Assembly: GCA_036960375.1 (NCBI GenBank)
Contig: JBALVY010000001.1
Location: 248,001 to 312,000 of the forward strand
DNA: 64,000 nucleotides
Direction of reading: 5' to 3'
DNA from: CAWVSB01 sp036960375
GTDB lineage: Bacteria; Pseudomonadota; Gammaproteobacteria; Pseudomonadales; CAWVSB01
In this document: one piece after another, positions 8,285 through 16,720 of the stretch
How positions within the stretch are numbered: the stretch's first letter is position 1
Layout of the letters: each line of letters opens with the position of its first letter
The notes under the pieces: model-generated
What the model was told of the DNA's origin: nothing
The model's input: the letters and a program-made list of their open reading frames with translations, nothing else
Databases searched by the model: none
Made by a program: the position numbers and the translations under genes

Positions 8285-9247
8285 ATGACTGCAGCTCCGG
8301 CTCCCCTACGCATCATCTTTGCCGGCACTCCTGACTTCGCCGCCAAACACCTCGATTATCTGCTTACACAGGGATTCAATATTATTGCCGTATATACCCA
8401 GCCTGACCGACCAGCCAAACGCGGAAAAAGGCTGACGGCCAGCCCGGTCAAAACTCTCGCCCTGACGCAGCAAATCCCTGTTTTCCAACCTGAAAGTTTA
8501 CGTAACCAGCAAGCTCAGGATGAACTGGAAGCGCTGGAGGCGGATATTATGGTAGTCGTCGCCTATGGCTTAATATTGCCACAGGTCGTGCTCGACACGC
8601 CCAAATTAGGTTGCATAAACGTTCACGCATCTCTTTTGCCACGCTGGCGCGGGGCGGCTCCAATTGAGCGGGCCATCGCCGCAGGCGATGAACGTAGCGG
8701 TATCACTATCATGCAAATGGATGCAGGACTGGATACTGGCGCCATGTTAGATAAAGTCTATTGCGATATATCCGCAGGTGAGACTGGCGATAGTCTGCGC
8801 CAAAAGCTGGCAATCGAGGGCGGTCCAGCACTTGTGAGGGTATTGGGCGAACTGGCAAAAGGCCCGACCTCTGGCGAAATCCAGGATGATAGTCTCAGCA
8901 ACTATGCAGCCAAACTGGAAAGAAACGAAGCACTCATTGATTGGCGCTTACCCGCGCAGGAGCTCGCGCTAAAAATAGGCGCATTTGTGTCCGCCAATGT
9001 CATGTACACCTTGCACACCGGACAGCGCATCCGACTCTGGAAAGTCCAGCCTGACGACATCGGTCATAATACAACACCGGGCACAATTATCAGTGCAAAC
9101 AAACAGGCAATTCAGGTTGCCTGTGGTCAAGGTAGCTTGAATATCCTTAGTCTACAGTTACCTGGCGGTAAAGTTCTCGATAGTGCAGCTATACTCAACG
9201 GACGAGCAGATTGGTTTACACCAGGTAATATATTCAATCATGACTGA
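8285..9247 (+). CDS. fmt: Methionyl-tRNA formyltransferase
   Basis: The 320-residue enzyme formylates Met-tRNAi with 10-formyl-tetrahydrofolate to make the translation initiator. The N-terminal Rossmann domain carries the NVHASLLPRWRGAAPI motif (112-127) and MDAGLDTG (145-152) with the catalytic aspartate; the C-terminal OB-fold domain starts near residue 205. It lies between def and rsmB, and its last eight bases overlap the rsmB start. Confidence 0.97.
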   Translation: MTAAPAPLRIIFAGTPDFAAKHLDYLLTQGFNIIAVYTQPDRPAKRGKRLTASPVKTLALTQQIPVFQPESLRNQQAQDELEALEADIMVVVAYGLILPQVVLDTPKLGCINVHASLLPRWRGAAPIERAIAAGDERSGITIMQMDAGLDTGAMLDKVYCDISAGETGDSLRQKLAIEGGPALVRVLGELAKGPTSGEIQDDSLSNYAAKLERNEALIDWRLPAQELALKIGAFVSANVMYTLHTGQRIRLWKVQPDDIGHNTTPGTIISANKQAIQVACGQGSLNILSLQLPGGKVLDSAAILNGRADWFTPGNIFNHD

Positions 9248-10571
9248 GCCACAAACCGGCGCAAACACCCGAGCAGCAGCAGCAAAAGCTATTTTTGCGG
9301 TATTGCGCAAGGGCGAATCCCTCAATACCGCTCTGCCTCACGCCTGCGCCAAAATAGCTGAAAGAGACCAGCCTTTAGTACGCGAATTATGTTTTGGGGT
9401 AACGCGGCTTTATCCGCAACTTAGTGGCATAGTTGACCAGCTGCTAAAAAAACCGCTGCGTGAAAAAGATCTGGACGTCTATGCATTGTTGCTACTGGGC
9501 GTCTACCAGCTTAGCTATACCCGAATTCCTGACCATGCCGCAATTGCAGAAACCGTTAAAGCCGCAACCATACTAAAAAAACACTGGGCCAAATCGTTTA
9601 TTAATGGCGTATTGCGGCAATATCAACGACGTATCGACTCACTGAATGAAAATCTGGATGAGGCAGGTAAAACCGCGCATCCTCAGTGGCTACTGACACT
9701 ACTGCAGGAACGATGGCCTGAACAGATAGACGAGATCATTACTGCAAATAATGGCCGTGGGCCGATGACCATTCGTGTTAATCCCCGCCACAGTAGTATC
9801 GAGGGATACTTAAGGCAACTGGAACAACAGGAAATTGCCGCCCACGCCTGCCTATGGGCCAAGAGCGCTATTCGGCTGGAGGAGCCTTGCAACGTTGACC
9901 AATTACCCGGGTTTTCTCTGGGACATAGCAGTGTTCAAGACGAGGCGGCCCAACTTGCCGCAGAATTAGTCATGGCAGACAAGCCCGACCGAGTACTGGA
10001 TGCCTGCTGTGCGCCAGGAGGGAAAACTGGTCACATACTGGAATTGGCAAGTGATAATTGCGCTCTGGACGCACTCGACATTAGCGAAGAGCGCATCCAG
10101 CGTGTTAAAGAAAACTTGCACCGGCTGGAACTGAACGCGCACTGTATCGTCGCGGATGCGCTGCAAGTGAATGAATGGTGGGATGGAATTCCCTATGACG
10201 CAATCCTGCTCGATGCACCGTGTTCTGCGACAGGAGTCATCCGCCGCCACCCCGATATTAAATTGCTGCGCAAGCCACAGGATATTGCTAAGCTGGCGGC
10301 GATGCAGCAGGCACTACTGAATGCGCTTTGGCCATGCCTTAAACCCGGCGGTACGCTGGTTTACGCAACCTGTTCCGTCTTGCCTGATGAAAATACGCAG
10401 ACGGTAGCTCAATTTATCGCCAATACCGATGACGCAGAGCATCGTATCATTGCAGAGCAATGGGGTATGAGCCAGCAATATGGCCGCCAACTGCTGCCAC
10501 AATTAAATGGGCCAGACGGTTTTTACTACGCCTGTATAACAAAACATAATAGGGAGGCCGCGAGTTCATGA
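9240..10571 (+). CDS. rsmB: 16S rRNA (cytosine-967-C5)-methyltransferase
   Basis: The 443-residue protein has an N-terminal NusB-like RNA-binding domain (about 8-140) and a C-terminal SAM methyltransferase domain with DACCAPGGKTGH, DAPCSATGVIRRHPD and YATCSVLPDEN. The two cysteines in the PC and TC motifs are the catalytic pair of the m5C methyltransferases. I chose ATG 9240, which overlaps fmt by eight bases and gives the usual N-terminus, over an upstream in-frame start at 9183. It overlaps trkA by four bases (ATGA). Confidence 0.96.
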   Translation: MTEPQTGANTRAAAAKAIFAVLRKGESLNTALPHACAKIAERDQPLVRELCFGVTRLYPQLSGIVDQLLKKPLREKDLDVYALLLLGVYQLSYTRIPDHAAIAETVKAATILKKHWAKSFINGVLRQYQRRIDSLNENLDEAGKTAHPQWLLTLLQERWPEQIDEIITANNGRGPMTIRVNPRHSSIEGYLRQLEQQEIAAHACLWAKSAIRLEEPCNVDQLPGFSLGHSSVQDEAAQLAAELVMADKPDRVLDACCAPGGKTGHILELASDNCALDALDISEERIQRVKENLHRLELNAHCIVADALQVNEWWDGIPYDAILLDAPCSATGVIRRHPDIKLLRKPQDIAKLAAMQQALLNALWPCLKPGGTLVYATCSVLPDENTQTVAQFIANTDDAEHRIIAEQWGMSQQYGRQLLPQLNGPDGFYYACITKHNREAASS

Positions 10572-11950
10572 AGATTATCATTCTCGGCGCGGGCCAAGTA
10601 GGTGCTACGCTGGCCGAACAACTCGCCAGCGAGCACAACGATATTACACTAGTCGACAGCGATGCAGATAGACTGCGAGAACTTCAGGACCGGCTCGATA
10701 TTTCCACAGTAGTCGGCGAAGCCTCTCACCCCTCGGTATTAAGACAGGCCGGTGCTGAAGATGCGGACATGCTGGTTGCCGTTACCAGTACCGATGAAAT
10801 AAATATGGTGGCCTGTCGAGTCGCACATACTATTTTTAAAACCCCCAAAAAAATATCCCGTATTCGCAATCGGGCCTATCTGCAGAAACGCGATGACTTA
10901 TTTGCCCAGGGAGCAATCCCCATTGACGTCATTATCAGCCCCGAGCAACTCGTTACCGATTATATTAATCGGCTACTAGAACATCCTGGCGCTCTGCAAG
11001 TACTCGATTTCGCCAACGGCCTCGTACAGTTAGTCGCGGTAAAAGCTTTTTATGGTGGCCCGTTGGTAGGCCAAGAAATCCAGCAAATTCGCAAACATAT
11101 GCCAGGTATAGATACGCGTGTTGCCGCCATATACCGACGCGACCACGCTATCATGCCGGAGGCGAAAACCGTCGTAGAAGCGGGTGACGAGGTATTCTTT
11201 ATCGCCGCCAGAAAAAATATTCGCCCTGTCATGGCCGAAATGCGCCGGGTCGATAACCCCTATAAACGAATCATCATCGCAGGTGGGGGCAATATCGGTG
11301 AACGACTGGCGCGCCAACTGGAATCGCAATTTAATGTTAAAGTAATCGAACGTGATTACAAGCGCTGCCGCTATTTATCGGAAAATCTGGATAACACCAT
11401 TGTTCTTCACGGCGGCGCCTCGGACAAAGATCTACTTCTTGAAGAGAGCATAGAAGAGTGCGACGTCTTCCTGTCTTTAACCAATAACGATGAAGCCAAT
11501 ATCATGGCTTGCCTTTTAGCCAAAAGGCTGGGCGCCAGAAAAGTGATTTCATTGATTACCAATCCGGCATACGTCGATCTGGTTCAGGGCGGCGAGATCG
11601 ATGTTGCCCTGTCTCCACAACAAATCACCATCGGAAGCTTACTCACCCATGTCCGGCGCGGAGAGATATCCAATGTTTATTCACTACGGCGCGGCGCAGC
11701 TGAAGCAGTAGAAATCGTGGCCAAGGGAGATAAGAACACTTCGAGGGTGGTCGGCCGACGACTGGAGGAAATATCAATGCCCGAGCAGGGCATTACTATC
11801 GGCGCTATAGTTCGGGGCGATGAAGTATTGATTGCGCATCGAGATATGGTTGTTGAATCAGATGATCACTTAATTCTGTTCCTGGTAGATAAAACCAAGA
11901 TCAATGTAGTGGAAAAGTTATTTCAGGTCGGCTTGGGTTTTTTCAGGTAA
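10568..11950 (+). CDS. trkA: Trk potassium transporter regulatory subunit TrkA
   Basis: The 460-residue peripheral membrane protein contains two RCK modules. Each has an NAD-binding Rossmann fold, marked by GAGQVGATLAE near residue 7 and GGGNIGERLARQ near 240, followed by a C-terminal RCK_C domain. TrkA gates the TrkH channel in response to nucleotides. It starts four bases inside rsmB and is followed six bases later by trkH, so both subunits of the K+ uptake system are made from one transcript. Confidence 0.97.
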   Translation: MKIIILGAGQVGATLAEQLASEHNDITLVDSDADRLRELQDRLDISTVVGEASHPSVLRQAGAEDADMLVAVTSTDEINMVACRVAHTIFKTPKKISRIRNRAYLQKRDDLFAQGAIPIDVIISPEQLVTDYINRLLEHPGALQVLDFANGLVQLVAVKAFYGGPLVGQEIQQIRKHMPGIDTRVAAIYRRDHAIMPEAKTVVEAGDEVFFIAARKNIRPVMAEMRRVDNPYKRIIIAGGGNIGERLARQLESQFNVKVIERDYKRCRYLSENLDNTIVLHGGASDKDLLLEESIEECDVFLSLTNNDEANIMACLLAKRLGARKVISLITNPAYVDLVQGGEIDVALSPQQITIGSLLTHVRRGEISNVYSLRRGAAEAVEIVAKGDKNTSRVVGRRLEEISMPEQGITIGAIVRGDEVLIAHRDMVVESDDHLILFLVDKTKINVVEKLFQVGLGFFR

Positions 11951-11956
11951 CTAGCT

Positions 11957-13399
11957 ATGCGTATTGCTGCCAGCTTTCGAGTTCTGGGTTTGCTGATAAT
12001 GATGTTCAGCCTGACGATGCTGGTGCCAATGCTAGTATCGTTCATCTTTGCCGATGGCGAACATAATACTTTCCTCATTTCGACTGGCTGGACTTTCGCG
12101 GGAGGCTTAGTGATTTGGTTCCCCGCCGCAAGACAGAAGCGTGATCTATCGACGCGAGATGGCTTTCTGATAACGTCTCTATTCTGGACGGTACTCGGAC
12201 TTTTTGGCGCCATTCCTTTCATGGTATCCCACGATATTTCATATTACGACGCGGTATTCGAATCCATATCCGGCCTGACAACCACCGGCGCTACTGTACT
12301 CACCGGCCTTGATGATATGGCGCCTTCAATACTGTTCTACCGACAGTTTTTGCAGTGGCTTGGTGGGATTGGTATTGTCGTCATCGCCGTGGCTATATTA
12401 CCTCTGCTAGGGATAGGCGGTATGCAGCTCTATAAAGCTGAAACTCCTGGGCCCGTAAAAGACAATAAAATGACGCCGCGCATCACGCAAACGGCCAAGG
12501 CGCTTTTCATACTGTACGTTGTATTGACCGGTATTTGCGCCGTAAGTTACTGGGCGGCAGGGATGAGCGCCTTTGACGCTATCTGCCATGCGTTTTCTAC
12601 CATTGCCATCGGCGGATTCTCTACCCATGATGCGAGTATGGGATATTTCGACAACCCCGTAATATGGCTTTTAGCCAGCTTCTTTATGTTTATTTCAGGC
12701 TTGAATTTCGCGCTACATTTTTTCTCTTGGCGCCACCGCTCCATCTCGCATTATCTAATGGATGCGGAAGCCGGTTTCTACGGTTCGGTGCTACTAGCCT
12801 GTGTCACTATTACCTGTCTCTATCTTTATTTTTCCGGAACTTATAGCGGTAAAGACGCACTTTACCACGGTATTTTCCAGGCCGTATCATTCGCGACTAC
12901 CACCGGATTTGCCACTACCGACTATTCTTCCTGGCCAAGCTTTTTGCCTGCTTTACTTATTCTCTCCGCCGCAATAGGTGGCTGTGCTGGCTCAACCGGC
13001 GGTGGAATTAAAGTCATCAGGGTTATGCTGGTAGCCAAACAGGGTATTCGAGAGCTTGGACAATTAGTGCACCCAAAAGCGGTCATTCCTTTAAAAATTG
13101 GCCATCGACGAGTACCGGCCACTGTGGTCAGCGCGGTATGGAGTTTTCTTGCCGTCTATATGTTTTCTTTTACTTTGATACTGCTGGCATTAATGGCGAC
13201 AAACCTGGATTTCTTGTCCGCCTTTTCAGCCACCTCTGCATCCATCAATAACCTCGGCCCAGGCTTGGGTAGCGTTGCCTCACACTACGGAGATATCAGC
13301 CCGGCCGCTAAAATAATCATGTGCTTTGCAATGTTATTGGGCCGGCTTGAAATATTTACCTTGCTGGTGCTTTTTACTCCCATGTTCTGGCGCCGTTAA
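11957..13399 (+). CDS. trkH: Trk potassium uptake channel subunit TrkH
   Basis: The 480-residue inner-membrane protein is the K+-translocating subunit. The four selectivity-filter repeats are visible: TTTGATVL (108-115), AIGGFSTH, TTTGFATT and SINNLGPGLG, each between hydrophobic helices. Two extra N-terminal helices precede the pore repeats as in TrkH. Length is normal for the family. It directly follows trkA. Confidence 0.97.
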   Translation: MRIAASFRVLGLLIMMFSLTMLVPMLVSFIFADGEHNTFLISTGWTFAGGLVIWFPAARQKRDLSTRDGFLITSLFWTVLGLFGAIPFMVSHDISYYDAVFESISGLTTTGATVLTGLDDMAPSILFYRQFLQWLGGIGIVVIAVAILPLLGIGGMQLYKAETPGPVKDNKMTPRITQTAKALFILYVVLTGICAVSYWAAGMSAFDAICHAFSTIAIGGFSTHDASMGYFDNPVIWLLASFFMFISGLNFALHFFSWRHRSISHYLMDAEAGFYGSVLLACVTITCLYLYFSGTYSGKDALYHGIFQAVSFATTTGFATTDYSSWPSFLPALLILSAAIGGCAGSTGGGIKVIRVMLVAKQGIRELGQLVHPKAVIPLKIGHRRVPATVVSAVWSFLAVYMFSFTLILLALMATNLDFLSAFSATSASINNLGPGLGSVASHYGDISPAAKIIMCFAMLLGRLEIFTLLVLFTPMFWRR

Positions 13400-13401
13400 A
13401 C

Positions 13402-13971
13402 GTGGGCCAACAAGGTCAGTGGGATTCACGATTTGAAAATGCAACAGAGCCTGGAACGCCATGTACGGTACTCGCAGATAATCTGCATCTACTGACCAAG
13501 CCGGCTGTAGCACTTGATCTCGCATGCGGCCTGGGTGCCAATGCATTGCTACTGGCAGAGCAGGGGCTGGACACCCACGCTCGGGATATCTCAACTGTTG
13601 CTTTAGGCAAGCTACAACAGTTTTGCTCTAGTCGTGATCTTACAATTACCACACAACAGCAAGACATAGAGCAATCTTCACTGGAGGAAAATCGCTTTGA
13701 CGTCATTGTCATTAGTCATTTTTTATACCGGCCCCTGTGTGAAAAACTCATTGCCGCCCTAAAACCTGGAGGGCTGATTTTTTACCAGACATTTACCACC
13801 CAAAAACCTGCCGACCGAGGTCCCAGCTCAGAAAAGTTTTTGTTAGCACCCAATGAACTGCTCAGTCTCTTTAGCCCTTTGAGGGTGGTTTTCTATCGAG
13901 AGAACGGCAAGATTGGTGATAATGCCGCTGGGGATCGCTATTGCGCTCAATTTATAGGACAAAAAAATTAG
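13402..13971 (+). CDS. Class I SAM-dependent methyltransferase
   Basis: The 189-residue protein starts at GTG two bases after the trkH stop and so is likely co-translated with it. Motif I is LDLACGLGANAL (38-49), motif II-like acidic residue occurs at ARDIS, motif IV is FDVIVISHF and motif V contains LKPGGLIFYQTF. This is the TehB/UbiE-like small methyltransferase pattern; the substrate cannot be told from sequence. No tellurite-resistance partner is nearby. Confidence 0.85.
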   Translation: MGQQGQWDSRFENATEPGTPCTVLADNLHLLTKPAVALDLACGLGANALLLAEQGLDTHARDISTVALGKLQQFCSSRDLTITTQQQDIEQSSLEENRFDVIVISHFLYRPLCEKLIAALKPGGLIFYQTFTTQKPADRGPSSEKFLLAPNELLSLFSPLRVVFYRENGKIGDNAAGDRYCAQFIGQKN

Positions 13972-14005
13972 CCGCTTTAGCGACCCATTTTATACTGCGA
14001 ATAGA

Positions 14006-14021
14006 GGCTCTAATTAGAGCC
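14006..14021. repeat. 16-base perfect palindrome between convergent genes
   Basis: GGCTCTAATTAGAGCC reads the same on both strands. It lies in the 117-base gap between two convergent genes, where a terminator would be expected. It lacks a following T run, so it is either a weak terminator hairpin or a protein-binding palindrome. Confidence 0.4.
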
Positions 14022-14088
14022 CAATTAGCCGAGGGCCATCAGCCATGACTACGATTCAAGACGATAGGCTCAGGTCCTCACCAATAAA

Positions 14089-14730
14089 TTATTGCTTCAA
14101 GCGGCCAATAAACGCATTGGATTCTTCAATCGACTTTTGCATTTGCGCCACCAGAGCGCTGACCTCTGAGTCAATTGTGGAGAGCTCACCTTTCAATGAA
14201 GCGATGGCTCTGGCGTTTAGGTTATGCTTTAAAAACAGCACCTGATCGCGCAGCGTATTCAACACAGGTACCGTACTTTTCTCCGCCTTACGCATAGCAT
14301 TAATCAGGTTTTTGTATTCTCGCCGAGTACTGGCCAGCTGCTTCTCGCTAGAGCGCCGCAGACTTGTATTAGTATACAAATCCAACTCTTTTTCCCATTC
14401 GGTAAACAAATCTTTCGCTACGTCTTCGACAGCGTCCACTCGGTCAGTAATTTTCTTTGCAGCAGCCTCGGATGCCTCAAACTCACCATTTAATTTTTCA
14501 TATAAATCAGCCAGATCACCACCCTCAAAATTCACCACCGCTCTATATTGCTCCAGAGCGTCTCTAAACTGCTCCTGAGTATCTTCTTGCGCCTCCTGGG
14601 TATCTTCAATTCGATCTACCAGAATATCACGCTTATGCACGCCGACCTTTTCCCAGGCGTTGTAATAAGCTGTCTCACATGCAACAAGGGAAAACGCCAT
14701 GAGTAACAAAAACCATCGGCAGCGCAACAT
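14089..14730 (-). CDS. DUF2959 family lipoprotein
   Basis: The 213-residue product starts with a lipoprotein signal: a hydrophobic stretch ending in the lipobox LVAC, with C19 as the lipid-modified residue. The rest is almost entirely helical and charged (EDTQEAQEDTQEQF and several heptad-like stretches), suggesting a long coiled coil in the periplasm. The YYNAWEKVGVHKRDILVDRI segment right after the cysteine is the mark of DUF2959. The function of the family is not known. It follows the lpxL-like gene by 32 bases in the same direction. Confidence 0.85.
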   Translation of the reverse strand: MLRCRWFLLLMAFSLVACETAYYNAWEKVGVHKRDILVDRIEDTQEAQEDTQEQFRDALEQYRAVVNFEGGDLADLYEKLNGEFEASEAAAKKITDRVDAVEDVAKDLFTEWEKELDLYTNTSLRRSSEKQLASTRREYKNLINAMRKAEKSTVPVLNTLRDQVLFLKHNLNARAIASLKGELSTIDSEVSALVAQMQKSIEESNAFIGRLKQ

Positions 14731-14762
14731 GCTATATCCTTTCTCTCATTAAATTCCAAACT

Positions 14763-15638
14763 CTACTTAAACTCATAGTAGCCAGTTTTTCCATTCGGGT
14801 TGCGAGTAAAACGTTTGTACTCCCATTGGTACTGCAAAGGAGCCTCTCTTACACAAGCCTCGACGCTGGCGTTAAGGCCACCGACCGCTATGACCAAGTC
14901 CTCATCATAAATCTCTGGTACCGGCTCTTTAAAGTGTAATTCGTAGCCACCGGGGACTCTAAGAGTATAAAGCATTAAGGCTTTGCTGCCGGACTTAGCC
15001 ATCAAACTGTTGATCAGTTTCATGGTCAACACCGTGCGACCAAAAAAGGGGGCGTATTCACCACCTTCTTCGTCGGGCATTTGGTCGGGGAGTATGCCTA
15101 CGGCTTCCTTGTTCTGCAGTGCTTTAACCATTGCCAGAACGCCGCGCCGATTTGTCGGCACCAAATTTGCTCCAAACTTTTCACGCTGCCGGAGAACTAG
15201 ATCTCCCAATATCTTATTGCGCGGCGGTTTATACATAGCCGTTATTTTAGTTTGTGCTGAACACCACAAGCTGCAGACTTCCCAATTCCCCAAATGCGGC
15301 GGAATACAAATGACACCGCAGTCATCTACGAGATACTGCTCCCACAGGTCCTGCCTCTTTACCGTGATACGTTTGGCCAACCAGTGATAGGGCATTACCC
15401 ACACCTTAAACATATCCATTCCGGAGACGCCCATCTCCTGCATGGACTGACGCGCCATTGTGGATCTTTCTTTATCCGTTAATTCGGGATAACAAAGCTT
15501 AAGATTAACGGCTGTCACCTTGGCTTCGCGAATATTGAGAAACCAGGCCAACCACCCAATAAATGCACCAAGGCCTCGAACCAGAGGCAATGGAAGTATT
15601 CGCACAAGCCAAAGGAAACAATTTAAAGCAAACTTCAC
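14763..15638 (-). CDS. Lipid A acyltransferase, LpxL/HtrB family
   Basis: The 291-residue protein has an N-terminal hydrophobic anchor (about 5-35) and the H-X4-E catalytic motif HLGNWE (115-120), then residues GILPDQMPDEEGGEYAPFFG characteristic of the LpxL/LpxM family. Such enzymes add a secondary acyl chain to the lipid A precursor at the inner face of the inner membrane. A homologous gene also lies near glyQ in Pseudomonas. The start is GTG at 15638. Which acyl chain and position it serves cannot be told, so no lpxL or lpxM symbol is given. Confidence 0.9.
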   Translation of the reverse strand: MKFALNCFLWLVRILPLPLVRGLGAFIGWLAWFLNIREAKVTAVNLKLCYPELTDKERSTMARQSMQEMGVSGMDMFKVWVMPYHWLAKRITVKRQDLWEQYLVDDCGVICIPPHLGNWEVCSLWCSAQTKITAMYKPPRNKILGDLVLRQREKFGANLVPTNRRGVLAMVKALQNKEAVGILPDQMPDEEGGEYAPFFGRTVLTMKLINSLMAKSGSKALMLYTLRVPGGYELHFKEPVPEIYDEDLVIAVGGLNASVEACVREAPLQYQWEYKRFTRNPNGKTGYYEFK

Positions 15639-15703
15639 AAATCTATCCTTAATAGACTAGTTATCGGCATAATATCCGATTCTTCAAGATAACGATAATC
15701 CCC

Positions 15704-15733
15704 TTAGCGCAGGCCGCTGTGACGCGCTATAAT
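15704..15733 (+). promoter_or_regulatory. Putative sigma-70 promoter of glyQ-glyS
   Basis: TTAGCG (15704-15709) and a perfect TATAAT (15728-15733) are separated by 18 bases and lie 36 bases before the glyQ start. The -10 box is consensus and the -35 is weak (TTAGCG against TTGACA). Assigned by pattern only. Confidence 0.6.
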
Positions 15734-15769
15734 TGCCGCCTTTTTGCACAACAGAACAGGTAGAAGACG

Positions 15770-16720
15770 GTGACAGGCACAGCAACAGCCGAGGCAAAAA
15801 CTTTTCAGGGGCTAATTTTAGCCTTACAGGAATTCTGGGCGCAGCACGGCTGCGTTATATTACAGCCTCTGGACAAAGAAGTTGGTGCGGGAACGTTCCA
15901 TTGGGGTACGTTTCTGCGTGCGATTGGTCCAGAGACCTGGAACGCTGCTTATGTTCAACCAAGCAGGCGCCCAACAGATGGTCGATACGGGGAAAACCCC
16001 AATCGTTTGCAGCACTATTACCAATTCCAGGTTGTGATGAAGCCATCACCGGCCAATATACAAGACCTGTACCTTGACTCACTCCGTCACTTGGGAGTAG
16101 ATCCAACCGTACACGATATCCGTTTTGTCGAAGACAACTGGGAATCACCCACGCTGGGCGCTTGGGGTTTGGGTTGGGAGGTTTGGCTAAACGGCATGGA
16201 AGTGACGCAATTTACCTATTTTCAGCAAGTAGGTGGGCTCGAATGCTTCCCCGTCACCGGTGAAATCACTTACGGACTGGAGCGCATTGCGATGTATCTA
16301 CAGGGTGTAGACAGCATCTATGACCTGGTTTGGACTCACGGCCCTGAGGGACCGGTAAGCTATGGCGATGTATTCCACCAAAATGAGGTGGAACAGTCGG
16401 CCTATAATTTTGAACATGCCGATGTAGACTTCCTTTTTTCAGCCTTCGACCAGGCTGAAAAAGACTGTCGGCGTCTGATCGAGGCCCAACTGGCTCTGCC
16501 GGCTTACGAGCAAGTTCTTGGCGCATCCCATTACTTCAATTTACTTGATGCGCGCCACGCGATTTCCGTCACCGAGCGACAACGCTTTATTTTAAGAGTT
16601 AGAGCGCTTTCTCGGGCGGTGGCTCAGGCTTATTTTGATGCCCGCGCCTCACGGGGATTCCCATTGGCCCCGGAAGCCTTACGTATTGAGGCGCTAGCAG
16701 CATGGGAGGAGGGCAAGTAA
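15770..16720 (+). CDS. glyQ: Glycyl-tRNA synthetase alpha subunit
   Basis: The 316-residue catalytic subunit of the heterotetrameric bacterial glycyl-tRNA synthetase charges tRNA-Gly. It carries the class II catalytic core beginning FQGLILALQEFWAQHGC and RPTDGRYGENPNRLQHYYQFQV, both conserved in the family. Start is GTG 15770 with AGGT upstream. Its TAA stop shares one base with the glyS ATG (TAATG), a tight coupling suited to making the two subunits in equal amounts. Confidence 0.98.
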   Translation: MTGTATAEAKTFQGLILALQEFWAQHGCVILQPLDKEVGAGTFHWGTFLRAIGPETWNAAYVQPSRRPTDGRYGENPNRLQHYYQFQVVMKPSPANIQDLYLDSLRHLGVDPTVHDIRFVEDNWESPTLGAWGLGWEVWLNGMEVTQFTYFQQVGGLECFPVTGEITYGLERIAMYLQGVDSIYDLVWTHGPEGPVSYGDVFHQNEVEQSAYNFEHADVDFLFSAFDQAEKDCRRLIEAQLALPAYEQVLGASHYFNLLDARHAISVTERQRFILRVRALSRAVAQAYFDARASRGFPLAPEALRIEALAAWEEGK